Assembly: GCA_031268125.1 (NCBI GenBank)
Contig: JAIRXT010000173.1
Span: 1 to 12,511 of the forward strand
Direction of reading: 5' to 3'
Source of the DNA: Treponema sp.
GTDB lineage: Bacteria; Spirochaetota; Spirochaetia; Treponematales; Breznakiellaceae
DNA: 12,511 bases
The position numbers and the translations under genes are program-made. A model generated the notes under the pieces. The model ran no database searches. It saw only the letters and a list, made by a program, of their open reading frames with translations, and was not told where the DNA came from. This document shows, piece after piece, positions 1 through 7,127 of this stretch (the first letter of the stretch is position 1; every line of letters starts with the position of its first letter).

Positions 1-2
1 TT

Positions 3-91
3 GCCGGAAAAACGCATGTAGAATCCGCCTTCGCTATTTTCATACGCTCGGCAATATGCCGCCGGCGGGGAATTCCATATGTTTTTCCGGC
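3..91. repeat. Imperfect inverted repeat of about 90 bp (long stem-loop)
   Basis: The arms GCCGGAAAAAC (3-13) and GTTTTTCCGGC (81-91) are perfect reverse complements. Pairing continues inward: 16-18 with 76-78, 21-24 (GAAT) with 72-75 (ATTC), and 25-29 (CCGCC) with 64-68 (GGCGG), separated by small bulges. The apex holds another hairpin, CGGCA-ATA-TGCCG (49-61). A run of five T follows the right arm at 93-97, so in RNA this could act as an oversized terminator for a gene to the left. A miniature mobile or dispersed element is the alternative. The element begins almost at the window edge, so its left boundary is uncertain. Confidence 0.5.
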
Positions 92-104
92 CTTTTTCCC
101 GGCC

Positions 105-129
105 CCGGATACACGACACGGGTCAAATT
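105..129 (+). repeat. Short dispersed repeat, copy 1
   Basis: The 25-bp stretch containing GATACACGACACGGGTCAAA is identical, base for base, to 4008-4032 inside the PseG-like gene. Read in the frame that starts at base 3, this copy encodes DTRHGSN and is followed at once by a TGA stop (129-131), so it could form the C-terminal end of an upstream reading frame. It lies directly beyond the 90-bp inverted repeat. Confidence 0.7.
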
Positions 130-184
130 GAGCTTTATTGTGGGGAAGAGATATGTACAAGGTGTTACATTTGCTCCACAGCGC

Positions 185-242
185 ATTTGACCGGGTTAAA
201 TTGTGGGCCAAGTTTAGGTACCCGATACGGGTCAAATTTAGG
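185..242 (+). repeat. Short dispersed repeat cluster: inverted half copy and 24-bp tandem
   Basis: ATTTGACC (185-192) is the reverse complement of the repeat core GGTCAAAT seen at 121-128 and 230-237. It is followed after one base by the near-palindromic partner GGTTAAAT (194-201). A variant copy, ACCCGATACGGGTCAAATTT (220-239), differs from copy 1 at two positions in the shared core. TTTAGG recurs 24 bp apart (213-218 and 237-242), suggesting a 24-bp tandem unit. ACCCG-ATA-CGGGT (220-232) is itself a small hairpin. Forward and reverse cores in one spacer could pair in RNA. Confidence 0.6.
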
Positions 243-303
243 CACGGGGCCGGAGAAAGGCTTTGTTCAGCCCTCTCCCTGTTTGTTCCGATACTAAAAG
301 GAT

Positions 304-1857
304 ATGAAAGCCCTTGTTGTTCTTTACGGCGGCGATCTCCGCCCCCAGGCTTTTCAAAAGGTCTTTGCCGGGGGGAAAAGCGCCTTTGACCTGGCCCTGG
401 AGCGGGCCCGGCTCCTGCCCTACCGGCAGAAGACGGTGGTTTTGGGACGGGAGGGGGCGGATTTTGGGGAGGCTTTCCCCGCCGAACTGGTTCTGGAGGC
501 CCGCTGGTCCCGCCGGACGCTGCTGGAAACCGTCTCCCGCCTTTCCCAGGGCTACGATTTTAGCTATGTTGCCTGGGCGGACTGTCCCTTTTTGGACCCG
601 GACCTGAGCGCCGCCGTTGCCGCCCGCCATCTTCAATACGCCGCGGAGTACTCCTATGCCGACGGCTGGCCCTACGGCTTTGCGCCGGAGCTTTTGGCCC
701 CCGGCGTTGCGGGGATTCTTGCCAAAATCGAGGGGGATGAAGACAATCCGGTGGAGCGGGACAGTATTTTTGCCGTTTTGCAGAAGGATATCAACAGTTT
801 TGACATAGAAACCGAGATTTCCCCGGTGGATCTCCGTTCCCACCGCCTGCAGCTTTGCGCCGATTCGAAGCGGAACCTCCTCCTTTTGGAGCGTTTTGCC
901 GCCGCGGCGCCGGGCATCCCCGCGGCGGCTTCTCGTGCGGCGGAGATTATCGGGAAAAAGCCGGAGATTCTCCGTACCCTGCCGGCCTATTACCCGGTCC
1001 AGGCGGCCCGGCCCTGTCCCCAGTCCTGCGCCCTGTGTCCCTATCCGGCCTTCGCCGGGGATTCCGCCGGAGCGGGGGACTTCCTTGATCCGGCCCGGTT
1101 TGCCGGGCTCCTTGACCGGATTGCCGGTTTTTCCGGGGACGCGGTGATCGGCCTGTCCCTGTGGGGGGAACTGGCCCTGCACCCCCGGCGCATGGAGCTT
1201 ATCCGCCTGGTTCTGGAGCGGCCCTGTCTGACTCTGGTCATCGAGACCAGCGGAATCGGCTGGAACGATCAGGATTTTAACGAAGCGGCGGAAGCGGCGG
1301 CCGGGCGGCGGAATTCCCTGTCGTGGATTGTGTCGCTGGACACCGCCGATCCCCTCCGCTACCGGGAGATCCGGGGGCCGGGCTTTACGGAGGCGGTAGA
1401 ATGCGCCAAGAAGCTGTTGTCCGTCTTTCCTGCCGATACCTATGTCCAGGCGGTAAGGACCCGCGGCGCGGAGGACGACATTGAAAAATTTTACCGCGGC
1501 TGGAAGGAGCTTGCCCCCCGGGGGAACGGCAATATTATCATTCAGAAATACGATGATTTTTGCGGTTTGCTGGAAAAAAGGCAGGCCTCCGATATATCTC
1601 CGGTGGAGCGGCAAAGCTGCTGGCATATCATGCGGGATCTGCCGGTGCTTTTGGACGGCGCCGTCCCCCTGTGCCGGGAGGAACTTGCGGCCCTGAAAGG
1701 GGAGGGGCGTATATTAGGGAATGTGTACCGGGAATCCCTGGAAACTATCTGGGCCCGGGGAGAGGAGTACTATGCTGAACAAGCGGTACACGCGGAGCCG
1801 GGGGTCTATCCGGGCCCCTGTGCAGGCTGTGATGAATACTACACCTACAATTTTTGA
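304..1857 (+). CDS. spiro-SPASM radical SAM protein with N-terminal nucleotidyltransferase-like domain
   Basis: A 517-residue protein in two parts. Residues about 1-200 resemble a GT-A-fold nucleotidyltransferase of the SpsF/NeuA type: a start MKALVVLYGG, WADCPFLDP (91-99) in the place of the usual metal-binding D-x-P motif, and a late R-L-x-x-x-x-D segment near 181-187. Residues from about 235 form a radical SAM domain with the 4Fe-4S motif C238-x3-C242-x2-C245. The C-terminus has a SPASM-like C439-x12-G452-x4-C457, then only C506-x2-C509, so the last cysteines of a full seven-Cys SPASM are absent. This architecture fits the spirochaete spiro-SPASM family, whose reaction is unknown to me. 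The start follows AAAAGGA, with unusually short spacing (2-3 nt). A GATACT -10-like hexamer at 290-295 is too weak to call a promoter. It is the first gene of a five-gene run and overlaps the next by 26 nt. Confidence 0.85.
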   Translation: MKALVVLYGGDLRPQAFQKVFAGGKSAFDLALERARLLPYRQKTVVLGREGADFGEAFPAELVLEARWSRRTLLETVSRLSQGYDFSYVAWADCPFLDPDLSAAVAARHLQYAAEYSYADGWPYGFAPELLAPGVAGILAKIEGDEDNPVERDSIFAVLQKDINSFDIETEISPVDLRSHRLQLCADSKRNLLLLERFAAAAPGIPAAASRAAEIIGKKPEILRTLPAYYPVQAARPCPQSCALCPYPAFAGDSAGAGDFLDPARFAGLLDRIAGFSGDAVIGLSLWGELALHPRRMELIRLVLERPCLTLVIETSGIGWNDQDFNEAAEAAAGRRNSLSWIVSLDTADPLRYREIRGPGFTEAVECAKKLLSVFPADTYVQAVRTRGAEDDIEKFYRGWKELAPRGNGNIIIQKYDDFCGLLEKRQASDISPVERQSCWHIMRDLPVLLDGAVPLCREELAALKGEGRILGNVYRESLETIWARGEEYYAEQAVHAEPGVYPGPCAGCDEYYTYNF

Positions 1858-2848
1858 AGAATCCCTGTCCGCCTATACCGCGGTGGGCGGGAAGGAACGT
1901 CTTGCCTCGACGGGACTTTCCGCCATACTGCTGAACCGGGGCGGCTATTCTTCCCGGCGCGGCCTTTTCCAGGAGCTTGAAAAGACCGGGTTTGATTATG
2001 TCATTTCCATGGAAAACGCGCCGGAACGTTATGACCTGGAGGAACTGTCCGGCCGCTTCCCCTTTGTGCGCTTTATTCTGATTCCGGAGGGCCTTAACCA
2101 GGGTGAGCAGATCAACCTGGGGGCCCGGGAGCTTTCCAGCCCCCTGTTTTTTGTACTTCAGAACGATTTTAAGATCATCACCGGCGGCGGGGCGGGGCGC
2201 ATGGCGGAACGGCTTTACCTGTCCCAGGAGGAATTGAAAAAGACGGAAAACCCGGTCAGCCCGTTCAAGCGGCTTTGCACGGTTCCGGGGCTTATCAACG
2301 GCCGCTTCGAGACCCATCCTACCCTGGCGGCCCCGGCGGTGTACCGCGGGAATGTGCGGACCCTGATTTTTACCCCCCGGCAGGAGGGGCTTCCCAGTCT
2401 TTATCCCTTCGACGGGGTGGGAATCTACGACCGGGAACGGTTTATCCGTCTGGGGGGCTACGATTCGTCCATAGCGAATCCCCATTGGCAGCTCATGGAC
2501 TTTGGTTTCCGCTCCTTCTTGTGGGGGGAGGAGATCTGCGTTACCCAGCATATCAAGCTGTCCTGCGAAGGGGTCATGCCCATTGCCGACAGCACCATTG
2601 ACGCGGGCTACCGCCGCTTTTACCTGAAAAATATCGCCCCCCTGTTTCAAGGCGATCATGCCCGGCTGCCCTGGCGGCGCTTTCCAAATTATCTCCTGAA
2701 TTCCGGCTGGGATATCTTTGGCGCCTGGGAAGAATTCAGCCGGATTCGCCGCTGGGTCCGGGCAAACCGCTTCCGCTGGAACTGCGATGCCCGCACCCTG
2801 AACGAACGCTGGCAGGATGTGGGCTCCGGCCCGGAGGAATCCCCGTGA
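1832..2848 (+). CDS. Putative glycosyltransferase (GT2/GT-A-like)
   Basis: A 338-residue soluble protein with a GT-A-like layout. A first beta strand, LSAILLNRGGYSSRRGL (29-45), is followed by VISMENAPERYDLEELS and an ND pair at 111-112 (VLQNDFKI) where the metal/nucleotide-sugar DxD motif normally sits. A GVGIYDRERFIRLGGYD segment (195-211) resembles the G-x-x-x-x-R-x-x-F-x-x-x-G-G-F-D acceptor region of GT2 enzymes, and DFGFRSFLWGEE (223-234) matches the usual E/D-D loop. I see no membrane span. ATG 1832 was chosen because AGG lies 5 nt upstream and because earlier in-frame starts would overlap the preceding gene by more than 100 nt. The 26-nt overlap suggests translational coupling. The donor and acceptor cannot be told from sequence; it could be an inactive GT-A homologue. 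Confidence 0.65.
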   Translation: MNTTPTIFEESLSAYTAVGGKERLASTGLSAILLNRGGYSSRRGLFQELEKTGFDYVISMENAPERYDLEELSGRFPFVRFILIPEGLNQGEQINLGARELSSPLFFVLQNDFKIITGGGAGRMAERLYLSQEELKKTENPVSPFKRLCTVPGLINGRFETHPTLAAPAVYRGNVRTLIFTPRQEGLPSLYPFDGVGIYDRERFIRLGGYDSSIANPHWQLMDFGFRSFLWGEEICVTQHIKLSCEGVMPIADSTIDAGYRRFYLKNIAPLFQGDHARLPWRRFPNYLLNSGWDIFGAWEEFSRIRRWVRANRFRWNCDARTLNERWQDVGSGPEESP

Positions 2849-3582
2849 GCGGCGGATATTCCGTGGGGGTGGTACTTCAGGCCCGGCTCGATTCCACCCG
2901 GCTCCCCGGCAAGGCCCTGCTCCGGCTGGGGGGGCGGCCTCTGATCTACCGGGTCATGGAGGCTCTGCGCCGCATAGAGGCCGGCGTGTATATTCTGGCT
3001 TCCCCGGAGGACTGCGCCAAAGATTTTGCCCCGCTGGCGGAGGAGGCCGGTTTTTTGTTCTGTCCCGGCCCCAAGGATGACGTGCTGGGCCGTTACTGCC
3101 TGGCGGTTCGCCGCTATTCCATCGGCAGGGTGATCCGGGCCACCGGTGATAATCCCTTTGTTTTTGCCGATGCCGCCGCCGCCATCAACGCGGAAGCCCT
3201 GGCCCTGGGCGCCGATTATGCCGCCTACAGCGGCCTTCCCTACGGAGCGGGGGTGGAGTCCGTCTCGGCGGAGGCCCTGCTCCGGGCGGAGCGCGAGGCG
3301 GTTTCCGGCCCGGAACGGGAGCATGTTTGCCCCTACCTTTACGGGCACCCGGAAATTTTTTTGCTTCACCGCCCCCTGGCCCCCCGGAACTGGCGCGGGC
3401 CTTCCATCCGGCTTACCGTGGACACTCCGGAAGACTACCGCCGGGCCCTGCTGCTTTGGCATGTTCTTGCGGCCTCCGGCCCGGTTTACCCGCTTCCGGG
3501 GGAGGCGTTTATTGCCGCCTCCCGGCGTGCCTCTGAGTGTGTTTGCGGGGAGGCCGCTGATTTTTCGGGGGCGCCGGGGTGA
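2845..3582 (+). CDS. SpsF-like acylneuraminate/sugar cytidylyltransferase
   Basis: A 245-residue protein with the signature set of the SpsF/NeuA/PseF cytidylyltransferase family, which activates sugar acids as CMP derivatives. It has the nucleotide-binding loop LQARLDSTRLPGKAL (11-25), RATGDNP (99-105) with the metal-binding aspartate, PYGAGVE (133-139), EREHVCPY (158-165) and RLTVDTPEDY (190-199). Its length is normal for the family. The GTG start is well supported: GGAGGA at 2833-2838 lies 6 nt upstream, and GTGA gives a 4-nt overlap with the previous stop. It is flanked by a putative glycosyltransferase and a PseG-like protein, a natural setting for nonulosonate-type sugar activation. The exact sugar is unknown. 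Confidence 0.85.
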   Translation: MSGGYSVGVVLQARLDSTRLPGKALLRLGGRPLIYRVMEALRRIEAGVYILASPEDCAKDFAPLAEEAGFLFCPGPKDDVLGRYCLAVRRYSIGRVIRATGDNPFVFADAAAAINAEALALGADYAAYSGLPYGAGVESVSAEALLRAEREAVSGPEREHVCPYLYGHPEIFLLHRPLAPRNWRGPSIRLTVDTPEDYRRALLLWHVLAASGPVYPLPGEAFIAASRRASECVCGEAADFSGAPG

Positions 3583-5444
3583 AGGCTCCCGGATCTTCAG
3601 AACCGGCGGCCGTTCTTGTGGTCCCCTCCGTGGAAGCGGGGCGGGGCGGGGGCCACCTGGCCCGCTGCATCGCCCTGGTCCGGGATCTCAGGGCCCTGGG
3701 CCGGGAGGCTTTTCTCTTCCTGGGCCCCGCCGTTTCCGCCGCCCGGGAAACCCTGGCCCCCTTGCTGGCGGAACTGGAACCCCCCTGGATACTGCGGGAG
3801 GCCGGCGCCGGGCCCTGGCATTTTATCGTCCTTGACCGCTTCCGGACCCCGGTGCCGGAATACCGCTTCTGGGCGTCCCTGGCCTTTCTTGTCGGCATAG
3901 ACGAAGGGGGCCCCTGCCGGGACAGCTTCGACTTCCTCATCGATCTGCTCCCCGGACCGCCGGGCCGCAGCGCCCCCAATCTTTTTGACCCCCGCCTGCT
4001 CCCCCTGCCGGATACACGACACGGGTCAAATTTAGCGGGGAACATGGGGGCCTCCGCCGGGCCTCTCCGGGTCCTTATCAGCTTCGGCGCGGAAGATGCC
4101 GCCGGTCTGGGCCGGGACTGCGCCGCCGCCCTGTGCCCCCCCGGCGGTCCGGGGGGCTTTCATATCACCCTTGTCGATCCCCGCGCCGGAAATTCCAACG
4201 GAAATCCCGCCGGAAGTTCCGGCGCTTCCCCGGAAGGGTTTACCCGGTTGCGGAGCATCCCCGGCCTGGCCGGGCGCCTTGCCGAATACGATCTCCTGAT
4301 CACCCATTTCGGCCTTGGCGCCTTCGAGGCCCTCCGGGCCGGTACGCCGGCGCTGCTGGTTTCCCCCGGCCCCTACCATGAGCGGCTGGCCAGGGCCGCG
4401 GGCTTCTTCTCCGCGGGCATAAGGAAGCGGGGGGTCCGCCGGCTCAGAACCCTGCTTCTCCGCCCCGCCCCCCTTGAAGCCCTGCGCCGCCGCTGCGATG
4501 CCCTGGCCCGCCGCTACGGCCTGGACTCCCCCCGGCTGCCGGACTTTGCGGAACTCCTGGCCGCCTTTGAACCGGCGGGCCGTCCCTGCCCCGGCTGCGG
4601 AGAAGCGGCGGGAGGGGCCGTATTAGCCCGCTTCCCCGGCCGTACCTTCCGCCGCTGCTCGTCCTGCGGCATGGTCTACATGGGCCGGACAAACGCCCCC
4701 CCCGTCGAATACGTCCGGGAGTATTTTTTTGATTTTTACCGGAAGCAATACGGCAAAACCTACATCGAAGATTTCCCCCAGCTCATGGACATGGGGAGGA
4801 AGCGGCTTTCCCGTATCCGGGCCCTCCGCCGCGGAACCTCCGCCGCCGGGCCCGGAAAACTGCTGGACATCGGCTGCGCCTACGGCCCCTTCCTCAAGGC
4901 CGCCGCCCAGGAAGGTTTCAGCGTCTGCGGTATCGACCCGGCGGAAGACGCGGTCCGTTATGTCCGGGAAACCCTGGGGCTCAGCGCCTTCCGGGGCTTT
5001 TTCCCCCCGCCGGAGGAGCCCTTCAGCCCGGCCTCATTTTCGGTCATTACCCTGTGGTACGTGATCGAACACATCAAAAACCTCGGCCCGGCCCTGGATG
5101 AGGCCGGAAAACTTCTGGAAAAGGGCGGAATACTGGCCTTTTCCACCCCCTCCTGTTCAGGAATTTCCGCCGGGGCCTCCTTCCGGCGCTTCCTGGAGAA
5201 AAGCCCCGAGGATCACTGGACTATCTGGAACCCCCGGATTGCCCGCACGGTCCTGAAGCGCCGGGGGTTCGTCCTGAAAAAAACCGTCTCCACCGGCCAC
5301 CACCCGGAGCGCTTCCCCCTGCTGGGAAGGCTGGCACGGGGCGGGGCGGACCCCCAAAAGGGGCTGTGCTACCGTTTTTTGTTTCTCCTCAGCCGGATAT
5401 TCCGCCTGGGAGATACCTTCGAAGCCTACGCCGTCAAACGCTGA
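3579..5444 (+). CDS. PseG-like glycan enzyme fused to zinc-ribbon SAM methyltransferase
   Basis: A 621-residue fusion. The N-terminal half (about 10-330) is a GT-B-type protein like PseG, the UDP-sugar hydrolase of pseudaminic acid synthesis: GGGHLARC (23-30, with H26 as in the PseG G-x-G-H-x-x-R-C motif) and, later, THFGLGAFEALRAGTPALLV, which matches the donor-site loop of GT28/PseG proteins. A zinc ribbon follows (C337-x2-C340, C360-x2-C363), then a class I SAM methyltransferase with motif I LLDIGCAYGPF (428-438), GIDPAEDAV, and the WYVIEHIKNLGPAL post-I region, as in sugar C-methyltransferases. Residues from D145 (DTRHGSNL) are encoded by a dispersed repeat, and a Gly/Ser/Asn-rich linker (GNSNGNPAGSSGASPEG) lies further on. 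Start GTG in a 4-nt GTGA overlap; the ribosome site is weak, so coupling is likely. Confidence 0.8.
   Translation: MKAPGSSEPAAVLVVPSVEAGRGGGHLARCIALVRDLRALGREAFLFLGPAVSAARETLAPLLAELEPPWILREAGAGPWHFIVLDRFRTPVPEYRFWASLAFLVGIDEGGPCRDSFDFLIDLLPGPPGRSAPNLFDPRLLPLPDTRHGSNLAGNMGASAGPLRVLISFGAEDAAGLGRDCAAALCPPGGPGGFHITLVDPRAGNSNGNPAGSSGASPEGFTRLRSIPGLAGRLAEYDLLITHFGLGAFEALRAGTPALLVSPGPYHERLARAAGFFSAGIRKRGVRRLRTLLLRPAPLEALRRRCDALARRYGLDSPRLPDFAELLAAFEPAGRPCPGCGEAAGGAVLARFPGRTFRRCSSCGMVYMGRTNAPPVEYVREYFFDFYRKQYGKTYIEDFPQLMDMGRKRLSRIRALRRGTSAAGPGKLLDIGCAYGPFLKAAAQEGFSVCGIDPAEDAVRYVRETLGLSAFRGFFPPPEEPFSPASFSVITLWYVIEHIKNLGPALDEAGKLLEKGGILAFSTPSCSGISAGASFRRFLEKSPEDHWTIWNPRIARTVLKRRGFVLKKTVSTGHHPERFPLLGRLARGGADPQKGLCYRFLFLLSRIFRLGDTFEAYAVKR
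4008..4034 (+). repeat. Short dispersed repeat, copy inside the PseG-like domain
   Basis: This copy is identical over 25 bp (4008-4032) to 105-129 and shares GGGTCAAATTTA with the copy at 220-240. It lies in frame and encodes P-DTRHGSNL, between the first GT-B lobe and the following LRVLISFG strand of the PseG-like domain, where a loop is expected. The reading frame is intact on both sides, so the insertion is tolerated. Confidence 0.75.
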
Positions 5445-5468
5445 CGGGATTGTTTAAGGATTATCGGG

Positions 5469-7061
5469 ATGAAGACAGGAATCATCATTTTGGGGGCCGG
5501 CGTCATGCAGGGCCCGGCTATTCGGATTGCCAGGGAAATGGGCCTTTACACCGTCGTGGTAGACGGGGACTCCCGTGCCCTCAACGCGGCCCAGGCGGAT
5601 CGTTTTGAACAAATCGACCTCAAGGACAAGGAGGGAATCGAGGCTCTGGCCCGCTCCCTTACGACAGATGCCTGCCGCCTGGGGGGAATCATGACCGCGG
5701 GAACCGACTTTTCCGCCTCCGTAGCCTGGGCGGCCGAGCGGCTGGGGCTTCCGGGGATCCCCTACCAGGCAGCGCTGAACGCCTCGGACAAACAGCGTAT
5801 GCGTTCCTGCTTTGAGAAGGCCGGCGTCCCTTCCCCGGCCTTCAAAGTTTTCGGCGCCGCGGGGCAGGACGCCCCCTTACCGGCCCTGCCGGTGGTGGTA
5901 AAGCCCGTGGACAACATGGGGGGCCGGGGCTGCCGCCGGGTGGACAGCGCCGGGGAACTGGACCGGGCCCTGGAAGACGCGCTGCGTTTTTCCCGTTCCG
6001 GCCGGGCCATCGTAGAATCCTTCATGGAGGGGCCGGAATTTTCGGTGGACGCCGTTGTCTACGATGACCAGATAAGCATCTGCGGCCTTGCGGACCGGCA
6101 CATCTTCTTCCCCCCCTATTTTATCGAGATGGGCCATACCATGCCCACGAATTTCCCTCCCCGGGACCAGGAAGCCCTGCTGGAAGTCTTTAAGGATGCG
6201 GTCCGCGCCCTGGGAATCGCCAGCCCGGGCTGCCGGGGGGCCGCTAAGGGGGATGTAAAACTTACCCCCCGGGGCCCCATGATCGGGGAAGTAGCCGCCC
6301 GCCTGTCCGGGGGTTATATGTCCGGCTGGACCTACCCCTATGCTTCCGGCGTCCAGCCCATCCGGGCGGCCATCCGGGCGGCCCTGGGCCTGCGGCCCGG
6401 TAATCTGGACCCTGAACGGGACTGGACCTGCGCCGAGCGGGCCTTTATCTCCATCCCCGGCCGGGTCCGCAGCATCAGCGGCGTCAAGGAGGCGGAACAG
6501 ACGGAGTACCTGCGGGACCTGTTTCTCCGGGCCGAACCGGGAAAAGATGCCGTCTTCCCCGAAAACAACGTCTCCAAGTGCGGCAACGTTATTACCTCCG
6601 CCCCCGGCCGGGAACAGGCCGTTCAGGCCGCGGATCGGGCGGTGCGGAGCATTCTTATCCGGCTGGAGCCCGCCAACCCCGCCACCGATGCCTTTTTGTC
6701 GGCGTTTGCCCCGCAGCACGGGCCGGCTTTCCCCCCCGACGCCTTTACCCTGGACCCGCGTCTTTACGCCGCCCTGGCCGCCCTCCCCGATCCTCCGTTC
6801 CCCCCGCCGGGAGAACTAGCCTCCACCGTGATCATCCCCTTCCCGGAGTTCGATTCCGGGCCGGACTCCCCGCGGGACTATGCCGGCCGGTCTCTAAAAG
6901 AGACCCTGGACGCGGTGCGGGAACTAAGCGGCCTTCCCCTGCCCCTCGGTTCTTCCCCCGGAGCCCCCGCGTTGGGCAGGGCCTTCTGGAACGCTTTGGT
7001 CCGGGGCGGCTATCAGGGCGCCGTTTATTTTATTGATAATCTCCGGGGGCCGATAATCTGA
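5469..7061 (+). CDS. ATP-grasp carboxylate-amine ligase-like protein with long C-terminal tail
   Basis: A 530-residue protein. Residues 1-95 form a Rossmann-like pre-ATP-grasp domain (ILGAGVMQGPAIRIAREMG). The ATP-grasp core follows: SDKQRMRSCFEKAGVPSP, the lysine/glycine loop VVVKPVDNMGGRG (142-154), ESFMEGPEFSVDAVV (183-197), and the metal/phosphate segment GDVKL then GEVAARLSGGYM (261-284). Residues about 320-410 (ISIPGRVRSISGV ... KCGNVITSAPG) look like the usual C-terminal cap. The last 115 or so residues are Pro-rich and unlike anything I recognise. Such enzymes join a carboxylate to an amine or similar nucleophile through an acylphosphate; the substrates here are unknown. AAGGA lies 8 nt before the ATG. 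It follows the methyltransferase fusion by 24 nt, so probably belongs to the same transcript. Confidence 0.8.
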   Translation: MKTGIIILGAGVMQGPAIRIAREMGLYTVVVDGDSRALNAAQADRFEQIDLKDKEGIEALARSLTTDACRLGGIMTAGTDFSASVAWAAERLGLPGIPYQAALNASDKQRMRSCFEKAGVPSPAFKVFGAAGQDAPLPALPVVVKPVDNMGGRGCRRVDSAGELDRALEDALRFSRSGRAIVESFMEGPEFSVDAVVYDDQISICGLADRHIFFPPYFIEMGHTMPTNFPPRDQEALLEVFKDAVRALGIASPGCRGAAKGDVKLTPRGPMIGEVAARLSGGYMSGWTYPYASGVQPIRAAIRAALGLRPGNLDPERDWTCAERAFISIPGRVRSISGVKEAEQTEYLRDLFLRAEPGKDAVFPENNVSKCGNVITSAPGREQAVQAADRAVRSILIRLEPANPATDAFLSAFAPQHGPAFPPDAFTLDPRLYAALAALPDPPFPPPGELASTVIIPFPEFDSGPDSPRDYAGRSLKETLDAVRELSGLPLPLGSSPGAPALGRAFWNALVRGGYQGAVYFIDNLRGPII

Positions 7062-7127
7062 CCGGGGTCTTCTCCGGCGGAAACACCGCGCGCTCAGCAG
7101 AACGTTAGACAGAATGGATCAGCAGGT

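Noticed and set aside
1..41. Minus-strand ATG at 43-41 open to the window edge (MKIAKADSTC...)
   Set aside because: Only 14 codons are visible, with no ribosome site, and they lie inside the inverted repeat.
3..131. Open frame from the window edge ending in repeat-encoded DTRHGSN-stop
   Set aside because: It has no recognisable domain, lies across the long inverted repeat, and its upstream part is outside the window. It may be the tail of a gene, but composition and content do not support a call.
238..1626. 462-residue minus-strand reading frame opposite the radical SAM gene
   Set aside because: A shadow frame common in GC-rich DNA: its product is rich in G, R and P with no domain, while the plus-strand frame has clear radical SAM motifs.
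2689..3462. 257-residue minus-strand reading frame opposite the cytidylyltransferase
   Set aside because: The plus strand carries a full set of SpsF motifs; the minus-strand product shows no family signature.
7062..7127. Possible terminator or promoter between the ATP-grasp and amidase genes
   Set aside because: Only a 4-bp CCGG pairing and no T run, and no convincing -35/-10 pair.
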